This document shows, piece after piece, positions 1-10,715 of a DNA stretch of 64,000 bases. How positions within the stretch are numbered: the first letter of the stretch is position 1; each line of letters begins with the position of its first letter. The notes under the pieces were generated by a model, which had not been told where the DNA came from, did no database searches, and saw only the letters and a list, made by a program, of their open reading frames with translations. A program made the position numbers and the translations under genes. The DNA comes from Diogma glabrata (lineage: Eukaryota; Arthropoda; Insecta; Diptera; Cylindrotomidae). The stretch is taken from positions 268,207,114 to 268,271,113 of the forward strand of contig OY856188.1 in the NCBI GenBank assembly GCA_963693315.1, read 5' to 3'.

Positions 1-1065
1 TTTTATGTAAATACTTAGTTAAATTTATAGTTCTAATTAAAAAAAAATCAGTTCAATTATATTATCGTCCTTAGATAAAATAAAGTAAATTAGAATTAGA
101 AAAAATTTTGTATGTTGAAATTTTTGTGAGGAAATTAAAAAAAATTAATATATAGATAAAGTAAAAATAATTAGAAAAATGGTTATTTGTTTGTTTTGTT
201 GAGTCAAATTGAACACTTAGTGAAATTTTTTTGAGTAACTATATACAACGTATTTTTTTAGATGGTGGACGTTATTTAACAACCTTTGTCTTTGTCTTTG
301 TTGATCAGAATATTTAATTCCATATTTTTGTTATTATTTTTAATTAAATTACCAATTATATTATTATAAATTGCATTAAAAAGATTTCTTGGACAAGTTT
401 TACACTTAAATTTTGCAATAAGCAATATTTTTAATTTTATAAATAAAACTTAAAAAGTGATAGCAACAAATGATAAAAAGAAATGTTCGAAAATAAATTT
501 TGATTTAATTATAATAAAAAAGTTAACCAATTTGATTCTGTAGTCCAAATTTAGTGATATTAAATTTTTTTTTTTCGGATGAATGTTAGGATGGAGCCAA
601 CGTGCAATGTTGTTCTTAATAAAAGCGAAGATGAGGGAATGAACATTTCTAGTTATTCTCGCTCAAAACTACGTACAATAGTTCTCTGAACATTCATAAT
701 ATAGACTTTTGGTTCACTCCGCTTAGTCATCGGGGGTGACATTGACGTTTATTATGCACTCACTAAAGAATTCCATCAGAGTTTCAACAGGAATAAGTAT
801 TAGTAAAAGAACATTTTGATGGAAAACATTCTGTTTATTATATTAAGGACATTATAAATATAAATCAAGAAGTTGTTAATCGCCTGTAGATTTGGCGCAA
901 CAATTGGCTTCATATTGATTTATAATTATTGTTAACAATTGCCTGTGATATTGGCGCAACTTTTTGATTATTGTATCATATTGTTATTCTTATTCAACAA
1001 TCGCTGCGACCACAGGAGTAACATTTGAGTGTCATTGTATTAATTTAAAGTTTTGTCATTAAGAT
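1..1065. other. AT-rich intergenic DNA, no gene
   Basis: I see no coding signal here. The stretch around 860-1010 repeats phrases of the type 'caacaat ... ggcgcaa', which recur near 62390-62720 at the other end of the window, so it is probably an old dispersed repeat. The rest is simple AT-rich sequence. Confidence 0.6.
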
Positions 1066-1068
1066 TAG

Positions 1069-1317
1069 CTAAAATACTGATACATGAAGAGTTGGATCAA
1101 CGGCCCATAATGAGGTGAGTGAAACATTTTGCGTTCTTTCGTCGTTCCTCCGATGCTTTGGGTCGTCAGAAACTTTTGTGGGCAGTTCAGCATTTGTTCT
1201 GGGCTGAGGATAGTAATATTCGTATTCGCAGACTGAACCTAGTCGGAAATTAAAAATGTCATGGCACTCAACTCCTCCAATGTTCTTGATAGTGTTTACA
1301 CTATCAGAAGTGCACAA
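1069..1317 (-). other. Unrecognised 82-codon open frame
   Basis: An 82-residue open frame with a mixed composition (Cys, Tyr and charged residues) that is less biased than the AT-rich surroundings. I do not recognise it. It has no signal peptide, membrane segment or catalytic motif that I can name, and no neighbouring gene. It could be a relic of a transposable element ORF or chance. Listed only because the base composition rises here relative to the flanks. Confidence 0.2.
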
Positions 1318-1504
1318 TGTTTATTACACTAGACAATCTTTATCAAACCATGATCAATACGAGCAAGAAAAATTCAAATATTCTGCAAAATTAAAACATG
1401 TTGAATAACTATGCAACACAATACACGCATACAATGGCATATTTTTTGATCAAGCGACATGCTATCATCATCAATAGTTAAAAGCCTTATTGGAATTTTG
1501 CATT

Positions 1505-1700
1505 ACTAAGATTGAGAGTGCTACCATCCGCTGATTTATTAGAATTCATTCACCAACACCCAGATTACCTTAGATATTATTTGGCTAGTAAAAACTCACT
1601 CCTACTGGCAGTGTTATGTCATATCTCACGTTAACCCGTATGTCAATAGCAGAAACGGGAAAACGCAGGGTTTTCACACTAGTAAACCAAAACTTATACG
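1505..1700 (+). repeat. Dispersed repeat with GATATCTCAC-type motifs, copy 1
   Basis: This block shares an ordered series of phrases (ttggctagt, atatctcacgttaac, atgccaa, agcagg-like, then a TCAC phrase) with 42590-42730 on the plus strand and 56815-56995 on the minus strand. Three copies in one window show it is an interspersed repeat. No protein is encoded. In two cases it lies near fragments of the same Jockey-like LINE, so it may be a satellite of that element or simply a co-inserted one. Confidence 0.55.
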
Positions 1701-2729
1701 AAAACTTAAGGCTGATACCTATCCGTTTGAACAAAATTTGAAATTTTTTAATGAATAATTCAACTAATATTTTAATTGGTGAAAATCGAAAACAAATAAC
1801 AATATATTCGTTTACAAAAAAGATGTAATCAAAATTGTACCATACTCTTAGCAATATTGTTACTTTCCAAATGCTTCACAATACTAACATTTCAGTTTTT
1901 TTTATGTTCGACAAGTTTTATTCCATTTTAAAGTTTCGGAAAAATTATTTCTGTCAACAAAGAAAAATATTTGAAAATAAATTTTCCCTCAAGGAGAAAA
2001 CAATATAGAGTTCATAATAAATTTTCTTGTTTTTATATCTTTAATTTGTTTTTATATGTTCAAAGAAAGTATATACTATACATACATAAGAAACTAGTGT
2101 TGTAAAGATTACAATTGCATTATAAAATTTTTATGTGGGTATTTATTTTATATACTGTAATAAGAACTTTTGCAGTTGAATTTTATTTGAAAGAGTTTGA
2201 TGTGAATTAAAATTATAACGCTTTTGACAACTTATTGATTTTTTAAACAAAAATGTTGGTTCATTAAATTGCTGTTCTTGAAACACAGATGATTTAACAA
2301 AAATAGAGTATCGAGTGTTTATGTACGCAACTATGCAAACAAATCGAGGTCTTGGGTAAAAAGTTTTGTGTAATAAGAATTACAATATTTGTTACAACAA
2401 CACAAAACAAATTTTTTTAAGACCTGGGTCTCATAACCACATACGTTCTGGCAAATAACGGTTTGATAACACCAAGAAATAAGAGTGAAAGTGCTACGCT
2501 ACTACATCAATTGAAAAAAATTAATGTTACGTATATGCAACAAGAGCTTTTATGAGACATTAAAGAGTCTAGTGGTTACATTATCTTCAGGCTATCGTTC
2601 TCAAATATGTTATGCTATTACGCTCATTAATGCATCATGTTGGTGCATAAATAACTAATATAAATACAAATAAAATTTTAACACAATACAATGCCAAAGG
2701 AGGGTCCAAACAAAATAGAATAATTAGAA
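1701..2729. other. AT-rich intergenic DNA, no gene
   Basis: No ORF of interest, no terminal repeats and no tandem structure were seen. Long A and T runs dominate. Confidence 0.6.
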
Positions 2730-3154
2730 CTAGGAGGGCCAGGCGTGCTTCGCTACGCTTATAAATAAAGTTTTTGCGTAGACATTTTGTTGACGTGGAA
2801 GCAATGATTTCAAAAAATGGGGATGAGAAATGCTAGCATATAATTTTTAATTTTTCTTTTTAAATAAATGAATAAAAAATAATCAGAACTCTAGCTGATC
2901 AGTTCGGATATATGAAAAATTAGCGATCAAATAAGTTAGAGTTCATATACTTATTTGATCGCTAATTTTCATATATCCGAACTGATCAGCTAGAGTTCTG
3001 ATTATTTTTCATTCATATATTTAAAAAGAAAAATTAAAAATTATATGCTAGCATTTCTCATCCCCATTTTTTGAAATCATTGCTTCCACGTCAACAAAAT
3101 GTCTACGCAAAAACTTTATTTATAAGCGTAGCAAAGCACACCGCGCCCTCCTAG
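2730..3154. mobile_element. Foldback (hairpin) MITE, 425 bp
   Basis: Two arms of about 205 bases are near-perfect reverse complements: 2730-2935 and 2950-3154, separated by a 14-base spacer. The ends read CTAGGAGGGC and GCCCTCCTAG. Mismatches are few, for example in the terminal 30 bases and one small indel, so the element is young or kept similar by conversion. It encodes nothing. The almost complete self-complementarity is typical of foldback elements and hairpin MITEs. No target-site duplication could be fixed with certainty. Confidence 0.85.
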
Positions 3155-3156
3155 TA

Positions 3157-3450
3157 ATAATAAAAAAAAAGTAAAATAATACGTCTATCCACTCCTAAAT
3201 CAATGCATAAACTGAATTGAAATTTGAAAAGAAAATAAAAAGTACTAACTAAATCAATACATAAACTCACTCATACCATTATCATTCATTCACAACATTC
3301 ATTTCACCATTAACACCATAATAATTAAATCAAAGAAAATCAAAGAAAAATAATAATAATAAAAAAACAAAGAAAAATAACACGTCTATCCACTCCTAAA
3401 TTAATGCATAAACTAAATTGAAATTTGAAAAGAAAATATAAAATACCAAA
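3157..3450 (+). repeat. Direct repeat pair, unit about 90 bp
   Basis: A block containing 'cgtctatccactcctaaat' and the following roughly 50 bases occurs at about 3180-3240 and again at 3380-3440, each preceded by A-rich aataataaaaa sequence. The copies are about 200 bases apart. This is a partial tandem duplication in simple AT-rich DNA next to the foldback element. Confidence 0.6.
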
Positions 3451-4025
3451 TCATAATAATAAAAAAACAAAGAAAAGACTTGGGCAATTCCATTTGATAT
3501 TGTATGGTGGGGGCCGTTAAATTCAAAAATACATCTTAATTCATCTATAACTTTTTATTTATGATCCGAAAGATCCCAAAAATCTTTAAAACCTAAGTTA
3601 CACTAATATCAGTTAGCAGTGAAAATTTGAAATGAATCAAAATTCGAATAAAAAAGCCTTAGGCTCCAGAAAGTTTTTTTTAGCGTATTAAAATATAAGA
3701 TATATTATGTTGAAACTTGGTAGTTTGTTAGCCATTTTTTTTAAGTTGCATTAACAGTGAGGTAAGGAAATTGTGATTTTTGTAACAAAAGAAGAATCGA
3801 TATCTACCAAACTTTATACCCAAAGTTTTTATACTAATGTTTTAAAATTCAAGAACAATAAGTTGTAACATCAACTCGTCCTTGTTGAGTATCCTCAATT
3901 TTTTAGTAAATGTACTTGTTGCAGCCTCTGATAATAATTTCAGTGGACTGTATTTTATTTGAAGAATATGATGAATTAATGACCGCGACTCTGGAGATTA
4001 TAACTGAATAAATATGTAATATAAT
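3451..4025. other. AT-rich intergenic DNA, no gene
   Basis: No coding or repeat structure was recognised here beyond short A/T runs. Confidence 0.55.
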
Positions 4026-4029
4026 TTGT

Positions 4030-4470
4030 TGAGCTTAAACAGGTATTTCAGCATGGAAACGAAGACAAGTTTGATGTGCCTAAAACAGGCTATAATAATA
4101 TGCAATATATATTAATGCGCCTAAACAGGCATTTCAGCATGACACGATAACTAATATAATACACTGCGCTGCAGTATAATACACTGCGCCTTAACATGCA
4201 TATCAGCATGACACGAGGACTAATATAATATGGAATATAATACACTGTGCCTAAACAGGCATTTCAGCATGACACGATGACAAATATAATATGCAATATA
4301 ATGCACTACGCCTCAACAGGCATCTCAGATTGACACGATGACAAATATAATATGCAATATAATACACTGCGCCTAAACAGGAATTTCAGCATGACACGAT
4401 GACTAATATAATATGGAATATAACACACTGCGCCTCAACATGCATTTCAGCATGACACGATGACTTTATT
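4030..4470 (+). repeat. Minisatellite, unit about 61 bp, 6-7 copies
   Basis: The repeated unit has the form 'gcctaaacaggc', 'atttcagcatgacacgat', 'gactaatataatatg', 'gaatataatacac'. Five full units run from about 4180 to 4465. The first copies (4030-4180) are diverged or internally deleted. Every unit carries the short inverted sequence GCCT-N4-AGGC, able to form a small stem. It is not a CRISPR array: there are no unique spacers and the host is a eukaryote. Confidence 0.85.
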
Positions 4471-5242
4471 AAGACATTGTATCCGATACACGTGGACAGA
4501 GTCCACATTTTTGTTGTATTTTTTTGCAATTTTTATTCTATATAATATAAACTTTATTTCCCGAACAATAAAATTCGACTTCACTATTTGAAGTCTAAAA
4601 ATGTAAGAGACCTAGATTCTATAGTAATACTAATATAGTTACATGATTTCAATAAACCTTTTACTTACGGCAGAGCCACACATTTTCAACACGGCAGTTA
4701 TTACTGTTAAAATAAACTGCATTATCGATTCAAAATACGTCAACTTTTACAATGTGGTGAAAACGTGAACTAAACTGAATTAAAGGCAAAATGTCAGAAT
4801 GACATTCAAAATAACAACGTAATACTCTAATTAAGGTAAGCAATATTTAACATTTATCCAGAATAATATTCTTATTAATACTTTTTTATTTCTTACATCA
4901 AAGTTTAATGTTTCTAGACGCAGCAGAAAATGTCAACGTTGGATTCAATAAATATGGTGAGTTAGATTTATTTTTAAATAATTTTTTCTTGATATTTGTA
5001 GGAAACATGATCCAGCGTTAACAGTACTCATAGGTCAAATACACAGAGCAGTGTCGCGGCAGGAACAGCAAAACACCGATCGTAAACATTAATATGCCAA
5101 GGAACGGCATTAAAAGTAGAGGATCATATTAGAGCACGTATCTGTAGTTCCTTTCAGAGGGGTTGTTGCCAGAGGAATCTGTTACGAAGCAGTTGTACAA
5201 TCTGTATCTGTAGTTCCTTTCAGAGGAGTTGTTGGCAGAGGA
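4471..5242. other. Unassigned DNA with an exon-like stretch and a 66-bp tandem duplication
   Basis: At 4931-4957 a short ATG-led open stretch runs into GTGAGT, and a T-rich tract ending in TTGTAG follows at about 5000. This looks like an exon and a 45-base intron, but the downstream frame stops at once. At 5138-5202 and 5205-5268 a 65-base block is duplicated in tandem. Each copy contains 'gaagc(a/g)gttgtacaatct', a phrase that also occurs inside the carrier element near 6755. This suggests that the 5' end of carrier copy 1 was duplicated. Confidence 0.4.
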
Positions 5243-5330
5243 ATCTGTTACGAAGCGGTTGTACAATCTCCTTAATTTCGAGTCGCTCTACTTTCTCACA
5301 TACACTAATTTATAAATTGAGTCCAATAAC

Positions 5331-6618
5331 AGGTCGTTCAATAAGTCCGTAGTATAAGTAAGAAAAAAACAACATTTTGACAAAACTCGATTTTTTTATT
5401 CAACATAGTTGCCTTCGGGGGCGATACAACGAGTATAGCGATTTTCCAACTTTTCTATACCACTTTTATAGTACGATTTCTCTTTCTCGTCAAAATAGGC
5501 CTCAGTTTCAGCGATTACTTCATCATTGGACTTAAATTTCTTTCCAGCAAGCATTCTCTTGAGATCTGAAAACAGGAAAAAGTCGCTGGGGGCTAAATCT
5601 GGAGAATATGGTGGGTGGGTAAGCAATTCAAAGCCCAATTCATTCAATTTTGCCATCGTTTTCATCGATCTGTGACACTGTGCATTATCTTGGTGAAACA
5701 ACACTTTTTTCTTTTGCAAATGTGGCCGTTTCTTTGCGATTTCAGCCTTCAATCGATCCAAAAGTTCACAGTAATACTCGCTGTTGATGGTGGTTCCTTT
5801 TTGGAGATAGTCGATGAATATTATTCCGTTCGTATCCCAAAATACAGACGCCATCACCTTACCGGCCGACTGTTGCGTCTTTGCTCGCTTTGGATTCGGT
5901 TCGTCGACTGCTGTCCACTCAGCTGACTGTCTTTTGGATTCTGGTGTGTAATTGTGAAGCCATGTCTCATCCATTGTCACATATCTACGATAGAATTCCC
6001 TTTTATTGCGGTTTAACAGTGCCATAGACTCCTCCGAAGCATCGATTCGTTGTTGTTTTTGGTCGACTGTGAGCTCATGCGGCACCCAATTTGCACAGAG
6101 CTTTCGCATACCCAAATGTTCATGTAAAATGGTAAAAACACTACCATCTGCTACCTTTACAATGTCAGCTATTTCGTGCACCTTCAATTTGCGATCGTTC
6201 ATAACCAATTTGTGGAGTTTTTTTATGTTTTCTGGAATAACAGCCTCATTTGGGCGTCCACTGCGCTCTGCATCTTTTGTGCTGGTACGACCACATTTAA
6301 ATTCAGCCATCCACTTCTCTACCATTTGTCTCGATGGAGCAGAGTTTGGATAATGTTTATCAAGCCATTGTTTGGTTTCCACTGTATTTTTTTTCATCAA
6401 AAAGCAATGCTTTATTAAAATTCGAAATTCACTTTTTTCCATTTTTTTTCAAAAACAAAAGTTGCTTCACACAAAATGCAATAACTCACGAATAAATAGT
6501 CAGACTGCTGTCAAATTTATACACGTATCGTTTGAAGGTTAGTACTAAATAAAAATTATATGGAAAAAATTCTAGTAACGCCATCTATGTGTCATCCTAC
6601 GGACTTATTGAATGACCT
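5331..6618 (-). mobile_element. Full-length mariner transposon (irritans type), 1288 bp
   Basis: The terminal inverted repeats are AGGTCGTTCAATAAGTCCG at the left end and its exact reverse complement at the right. They enclose one transposase ORF on the minus strand. The length is typical of mariner. The right flank begins with TA as expected; the left flank reads AC, so one side of the TA target duplication has mutated. It is inserted in the 5' part of carrier copy 1 and splits sequence that is contiguous in copies 2 and 3. Confidence 0.95.
5396..6442 (-). CDS. Mariner transposase, intact, 348 aa
   Basis: DDD/D transposase of the Tc1/mariner superfamily. It would bind the element's terminal repeats in the nucleus and catalyse cut-and-paste transposition into TA. 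An N-terminal helix-turn-helix region (residues about 1-110) is followed by the mariner signature WVPHEL (119-124). The catalytic aspartates fall in TMDET (D158), HQDNA (D252) and SPDLAPSDFF (D287), giving the D34D spacing of mariner. The ORF starts at an ATG, has no stop or frameshift and ends in the family-typical GNYVE. The length equals the usual irritans-subfamily size of about 348 residues. With intact catalytic residues and perfect terminal repeats the copy could be active, although activity cannot be read from sequence alone. It runs antisense to the carrier element around it, consistent with an independent later insertion. Confidence 0.95.
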   Translation of the reverse strand: MEKSEFRILIKHCFLMKKNTVETKQWLDKHYPNSAPSRQMVEKWMAEFKCGRTSTKDAERSGRPNEAVIPENIKKLHKLVMNDRKLKVHEIADIVKVADGSVFTILHEHLGMRKLCANWVPHELTVDQKQQRIDASEESMALLNRNKREFYRRYVTMDETWLHNYTPESKRQSAEWTAVDEPNPKRAKTQQSAGKVMASVFWDTNGIIFIDYLQKGTTINSEYYCELLDRLKAEIAKKRPHLQKKKVLFHQDNAQCHRSMKTMAKLNELGFELLTHPPYSPDLAPSDFFLFSDLKRMLAGKKFKSNDEVIAETEAYFDEKEKSYYKSGIEKLENRYTRCIAPEGNYVE

Positions 6619-6779
6619 ATATATACAGTATATTACTGCTCGTTTGATTTAATGCCAAGAACTGATGGAATTGTTTTATTTCTTTTTTTTAACACAATTT
6701 CTTACATTCAATTTGTAATCATCTGTTACATATTTTTTTTTCAACTTTGCTACGAAGCAGATGTGCAATCTCCTTAGTG

Positions 6780-6970
6780 GGTTTATTATCGTTGAAAATA
6801 CAACAATCTATCAGATAATGCCTACTATTTTTCTGTTGTCGTGTGAAAACGGCCTTTTTCAAACTATAAATGTCAGCCGATAGAGGTCTTCAGTCTCTTG
6901 TTTCGACTATTTGTCTGATCAGATAACATCTGTTTGGCTGTTTGTTTTGACGTCTAGCTGTGGTGTTTTG
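6780..6970 (+). promoter_or_regulatory. Conserved TATA promoter block of carrier copy 1
   Basis: TATAAA at 6865-6870 is followed 22 bases later by TTCAGT (6889-6894), an arthropod-type initiator. The surrounding phrases 'cggcctttttcaaactataa' and 'agccgatagaggtc' recur in copy 4 (37290-37335, minus strand). The downstream leader ('gtctcttgtttcgacta', then 'ttttgacgt') recurs in copies 2-4. Conservation across four independently placed copies, all upstream of the variable cassettes, supports a real promoter and 5' leader belonging to the element. The transcription start is inferred, not shown. Confidence 0.65.
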
Positions 6971-7179
6971 ATGTGTTGTTTGAGTTTTTTTTAATGAACA
7001 AACTAAATAATATAATAATGAAAATATATGATAAAATCGGAATCAAGATAAAGAGTGATAACCAAGGCTGAAAGAATAATACACCGGTTGATGATAGGTT
7101 TTGTTTGTATACTTAATCAAAAACAAAATGTTTTATTTTCTTGTGGTGTGATAAACGAAATGTCAAATAAAATGATACT

Positions 7180-8735
7180 TATTTATTTATTTTTATTTAT
7201 TTATTCAAAAGTTATTGTCCTTGAACCTGTCGGTTCTTGGGGACTGTATATAAAAATTTAATAGGAATATAAAGAAAAAAATTCTAATAGTGTTGTGTGA
7301 AAAAAAAAAAAAAAGAAACAATTATAAACAAAAATAATAATAACAATAATAACAAAACTATTATCAAGTAGAACAAAAAAAAAAAAAAACATAATTACAA
7401 AAGTAATTGTAAATTGTTACAATTAATAGTTTAAGAAGCATTAATAATTAAAAGAAAAAGAAAAAAAATTAAAGATTAAAATTATTAGAGATGATCAATA
7501 AAATAACAAAATTAAAATTATAATTTAGAAAAGAAATAAGATTTGAGTTGTTTTTTATATTGTACTGTGTTCTCAATTTTTATTTTTTCAGTTAAATCGT
7601 TGTAGCATTTGATTGCACCATATAAAGCTGAAAATTCGCCATAACTCTGAGAATAAATTTTTATATTTTTTATCAAGAAACCAGTACTCCTGGTATCATA
7701 GCCTGAGTTTAGAAAATTTATTTTGGTATTAGAGAGTATTAATTTGTTGATGATGTTATTACAGTGATTAGCTGCATTTAATTTATATAAATCTTGTATT
7801 AGTAGTATTTGATATTTTGAATGAATTTCAGCAGTGGATGTTCTCCAATTTAAGGAAAATAAGTTTTTTATAGCACGATTTTGTAATACTTGTAAACTTT
7901 GAAGTTTTTCTTTATAATTATTACCCCATATCACAATTCCATAGAGAATGTATGGCTGAAACATTGAGTAAAAAATATTTCTTCTTAAATCCGTTGGTAA
8001 ATTATTACTAATTTTTCTAAATATACCAGTTAATGGCACTAATTTGTTTTTTATGTGTTCAAATTGCAACTCCCATTTCATATCATTGTCAAAATATATT
8101 CCAAGATATTTAAAATTTAGAACTTTTTCAATTTTTTCATTATTATATGTAAGGTTAAGTTCAATAGAGTTATGAATTCTAAATAGCATATATTTCGTTT
8201 TAGAGGTATTGATTGTCAATTTATGAAGAGTCATCCATTCAAATATAATGTTTAAGTCGTTATTCATTTGGTTTTGCAGAGAATTTAGATCATCTGAATC
8301 ATATACTATTGCTATATCATCTGCATATAGATACATTGTCCCATTTAATATTAGATGTTTTAGTGTGTTAATATATATATTAAATAAAGTTGGTCCTAAA
8401 ACACTGCCTTGTGGTACTCCAAAATTAACAGATGATAGCTCACTTTGTATAGATTCAGATGTTGTGTATTGATATCGTTCTTTTAAATAGTTTTCAAACC
8501 ATTTTAAACTTTTTCCACTAATTCCTATTTCAAATAATTTCAATTGTAATATTGATCGATCAACAGTATCAAAGGCTTTGGTAAGATCATAAAAAATGAT
8601 TCCAACTAATTTTTTTCTATCTATTCTATTCTGTATATCAGCAGTTATATCAAAAAGTGCTGTTGTGGTTCCAGATTGCCGACGAAATCCATATTGTTGT
8701 TTGAATATTATGTTATTTTCTTCTAGATAATTCTA
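7180..8735 (-). mobile_element. 5'-truncated non-LTR retrotransposon (CR1/Jockey-like), nested in carrier copy 1
   Basis: A minus-strand reverse transcriptase reading frame is followed by an AT-rich 3' region that ends in (AAAT)n-type repeats near 7180-7205. The 5' side breaks off near 8735, in the middle of the RT domain, as is usual for LINE copies. It lies between the carrier promoter block and the rest of carrier copy 1 and accounts for about 1.55 kb of that copy's excess length. Confidence 0.8.
7518..8720 (-). pseudogene. LINE reverse transcriptase, 5'-truncated
   Basis: Encodes RT of a non-LTR element, which copies its own RNA at nicked chromosomal DNA. Read from 8720 downwards, the frame shows GFRRQSGTTTALFD, then FYDLTKAFDTVDRS (first catalytic Asp), GVPQGSVLGP, and the core YADD box about 20 residues after NIYINTL. 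A thumb-like region follows with YILYGIVIWG and LQVLQNRAIKN. The frame closes at 7518-7520. The ATG-led part begins at 8543, but conserved RT sequence continues upstream in the same frame to about 8720, so that ATG is internal. The endonuclease and ORF1 are missing. The RT frame itself is uninterrupted, so the insertion is fairly recent. CR1, L2 or Jockey cannot be separated by eye. Confidence 0.85.
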
Positions 8736-8771
8736 GATAATACTTGTATTCTTATAAAATTATAGTCGAAA

Positions 8772-9070
8772 GTTCTGTGATAGCAAATGTTTGTTATATA
8801 CTCAAATAATAATTGCATTCATACCTAATGATATTAAAAAAAAAATTCTGTGATAACAACTAGTTTTAAAGACTTGTGATAAACGGAATGTTATATACTA
8901 AAACAATAATTGTAATTATACCTTATCATAGTAAAAAAATTCTGTGATAACAACTAGTTTAAAAGACTTGTGATAAATGTAATGTTATATACTAAAATAA
9001 TAACAATGTTCATAACTAATGTTAGTAGAAAAAAAATATGAAATTCTGTGATAGCATCGGTCTCAAGGAG
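8772..9070 (+). repeat. Tandem repeat, unit about 95 bp, 3-4 copies
   Basis: 'ttctgtgata(a/g)caa' starts at about 8772, 8847, 8939 and 9046. It is followed in two full units by 'ctagttt(t)aaagacttgtg', 'ataaa(c/t)g(g/t)aatgtta' and 'tatactaaaa'. It lies in the variable region of carrier copy 1, directly upstream of the truncated LINE's 5' end. Copy 3 has a different tandem repeat at the corresponding place. Confidence 0.75.
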
Positions 9071-9281
9071 ATGCATTAAAAGAACTGTTACCGGATAAAA
9101 TCATAATTGTAATTATATTAATCTATTGTTAAAATATGTTTTAAATAGATGCAAAAAAAAACTTCATTAATAAAAATCATAATTCTATCAAACGATTGTT
9201 ACAATTCGTTGTTAACCCTTGCATCAAAGTGAAGTGAGCCAGGAAAAACGTCTGGATGGTCACTTTTGTTCTGGATATTAA

Positions 9282-9530
9282 TTTACCTTAAATAATTTAC
9301 CACATGGTACAATCATATCCGGTGTGCTGAATACTTTGGTGCATTTCAGCGGTAACCATTTAGTTTGTGTTACGGATTGTCATCATCATGACTGCGAAGT
9401 AATTGGATATTTCCAGAATATCAACCAATATCGTCATCATCAACGGGATTTGATTGTAACAATTGGTCCAACATCGCAATTATCCTTAATACTGTATTTT
9501 TCCAACGATGAACTGGATGAGGATGGATGA
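9282..9530 (+). pseudogene. Unidentified coding relic in the variable region of carrier copy 1
   Basis: An open frame of about 80 codons with a balanced composition (DCHHHDCEVIG, then DLIVTIGPTSQL, ending NDELDEDG). It has no ATG start; the open frame begins after a stop at 9279. It ends 45 bases before the donor-like GGTGAGT. I do not recognise the protein. Other carrier copies have different sequence at this position, so it may be a second captured fragment rather than an element gene. Confidence 0.4.
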
Positions 9531-9564
9531 GTAATTTATTTTTTTTTTGAGAGAGGGATCTGGA

Positions 9565-9720
9565 CTAACTGTGGGGTGAGTCATATTCTTTATTTTTATA
9601 TGGGTATGTATATATGAGTGAATGTGTGCGTGCGTGTATGTGTGTGGGCGTATATACATGGGGTGCGTATGTGGGCTGTGAAGATTTAATTAGATTATTT
9701 CTATTTCATAGTGTCGTGCG
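9565..9720 (+). promoter_or_regulatory. Carrier left block: donor-like site, GT-rich tract and acceptor-like site, copy 1
   Basis: 'tctggactaactgtgg' leads into GGTGAGTCA (splice-donor consensus at 9575-9581). Next comes a G/T-rich tract with many gtgtg and gcgtg steps (9600-9680), then a T-rich run ending in TTTCATAG (9706-9713). The donor block is conserved in all five carrier copies. The order donor, intron-like tract, acceptor, then TMEM67 sequence fits a fusion transcript. Use of these sites is inferred. Confidence 0.5.
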
Positions 9721-10059
9721 ATATTGATCTTAAAAAAAAAGGAGAAATATATATAAAAAATTGTTTTGTTTATTTGCCAATGTAATAAAAGAAGTTCATT
9801 TCGGAGAACAATATTTTTACTTTATTTCTTCTGAGATTCATACAGTGAAATTCTGTAAAAAGTGATGACGTCATTAAATTGATATGACAAATATTTATTG
9901 TTTTCGCATGGATTTTGAAATCATTCAAAGTTGTTGAAATGTTTTATCAGATTTCCAATATTGATAAATTTTTTTTATTGGCTGGGAAAGACCAAATATT
10001 TATGAACATCAACAATGAATGTTGGATGATTTAATTTAAGTACATAATCAATGTGTTCC

Positions 10060-10696
10060 AGTGCCCAACCAGCTGCATTGTACGGTAGTGTATCAGCATG
10101 GCGTAACTACTTTAAAGCAAATTAATGGCAAGAACTGTCTGCCAAACGAAAACTTAGTTTATTCTTACACATATTATTAGTCTGTATATGTTTGCTGATA
10201 TTGGGATTTGAAAATTGGACATCGTTAAATTTTAACTTAGAACTTACGCAATCAGATTCGAATGAATATAACGAAGACAGCGATATTATATTAATAATTG
10301 CTGTTGGATCAATTATCTAAGTTCTAACATGTAGCGTACCACGAAGTTTTAATCGGATTATAAAAGAAAGATTTATAGAAAATCCCATCCAGCAATTTAT
10401 CGATGTTTGTTCAATAGCAAATAGGTCTGCTTTTTTATGTTATTTTTTTCCAATCCTTCGGATTTTATATTCATGGAATATCTCCACCCGGTTTTTCAGA
10501 TACCGATATGTGTTCGATGATAATACAATTTAAACGGGAAGAAAATAATATGTGTGGACATCGTGGATTGATGACGGTATCCGAACAACAAACATATATC
10601 TTACTTACACCAATTGATCTACGTACCTATTATGATAAACTAATCACATTACAAAAAAAAGAAAAAAGAAATGAAACCAAATTTTATCACCGCTGA
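10060..10696 (+). pseudogene. TMEM67: TMEM67 (meckelin) C-terminal-half fragment, captured and decayed
   Basis: Meckelin is a multi-pass membrane protein of the ciliary transition zone. The fragment reads AWRNYFKAN, a stop, WQELSAKRKLSLF, a hydrophobic helix (HILLVCICLLILGFENW), a second hydrophobic stretch, then KERFIENPIQQFIDVCSIAN. After a frameshift near 10480 it continues IHGISPPGFSDTDMCSM, FKREENNMCGHRGLM and YYDKL. These match, in order, the meckelin segments WRTYF-ANEW, ERFIED-RQFVDLCS, YYIHGRS-HGHADTNM, LKREAENLCSQRGL and HYDRI. At least two in-frame stops and one frameshift make it a pseudogene. There are no introns over about 200 codons, so the source was probably mRNA. It lies between the two GT-rich tracts of carrier copy 1, in sense with its promoter. 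Confidence 0.85.
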
Positions 10697-10715
10697 CTAC
10701 TGACGTGCTTTTTCT

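Noticed and set aside
4030..4470. Regular repeats resembling a CRISPR array
   Set aside because: Units are contiguous with no unique spacers, and all other evidence indicates an animal genome.
5615..6418. Plus-strand open frames of 80-115 codons
   Set aside because: They are antisense shadows of the intact mariner transposase.
8248..8472. Plus-strand frame of 74 codons
   Set aside because: Antisense shadow of the LINE reverse transcriptase.
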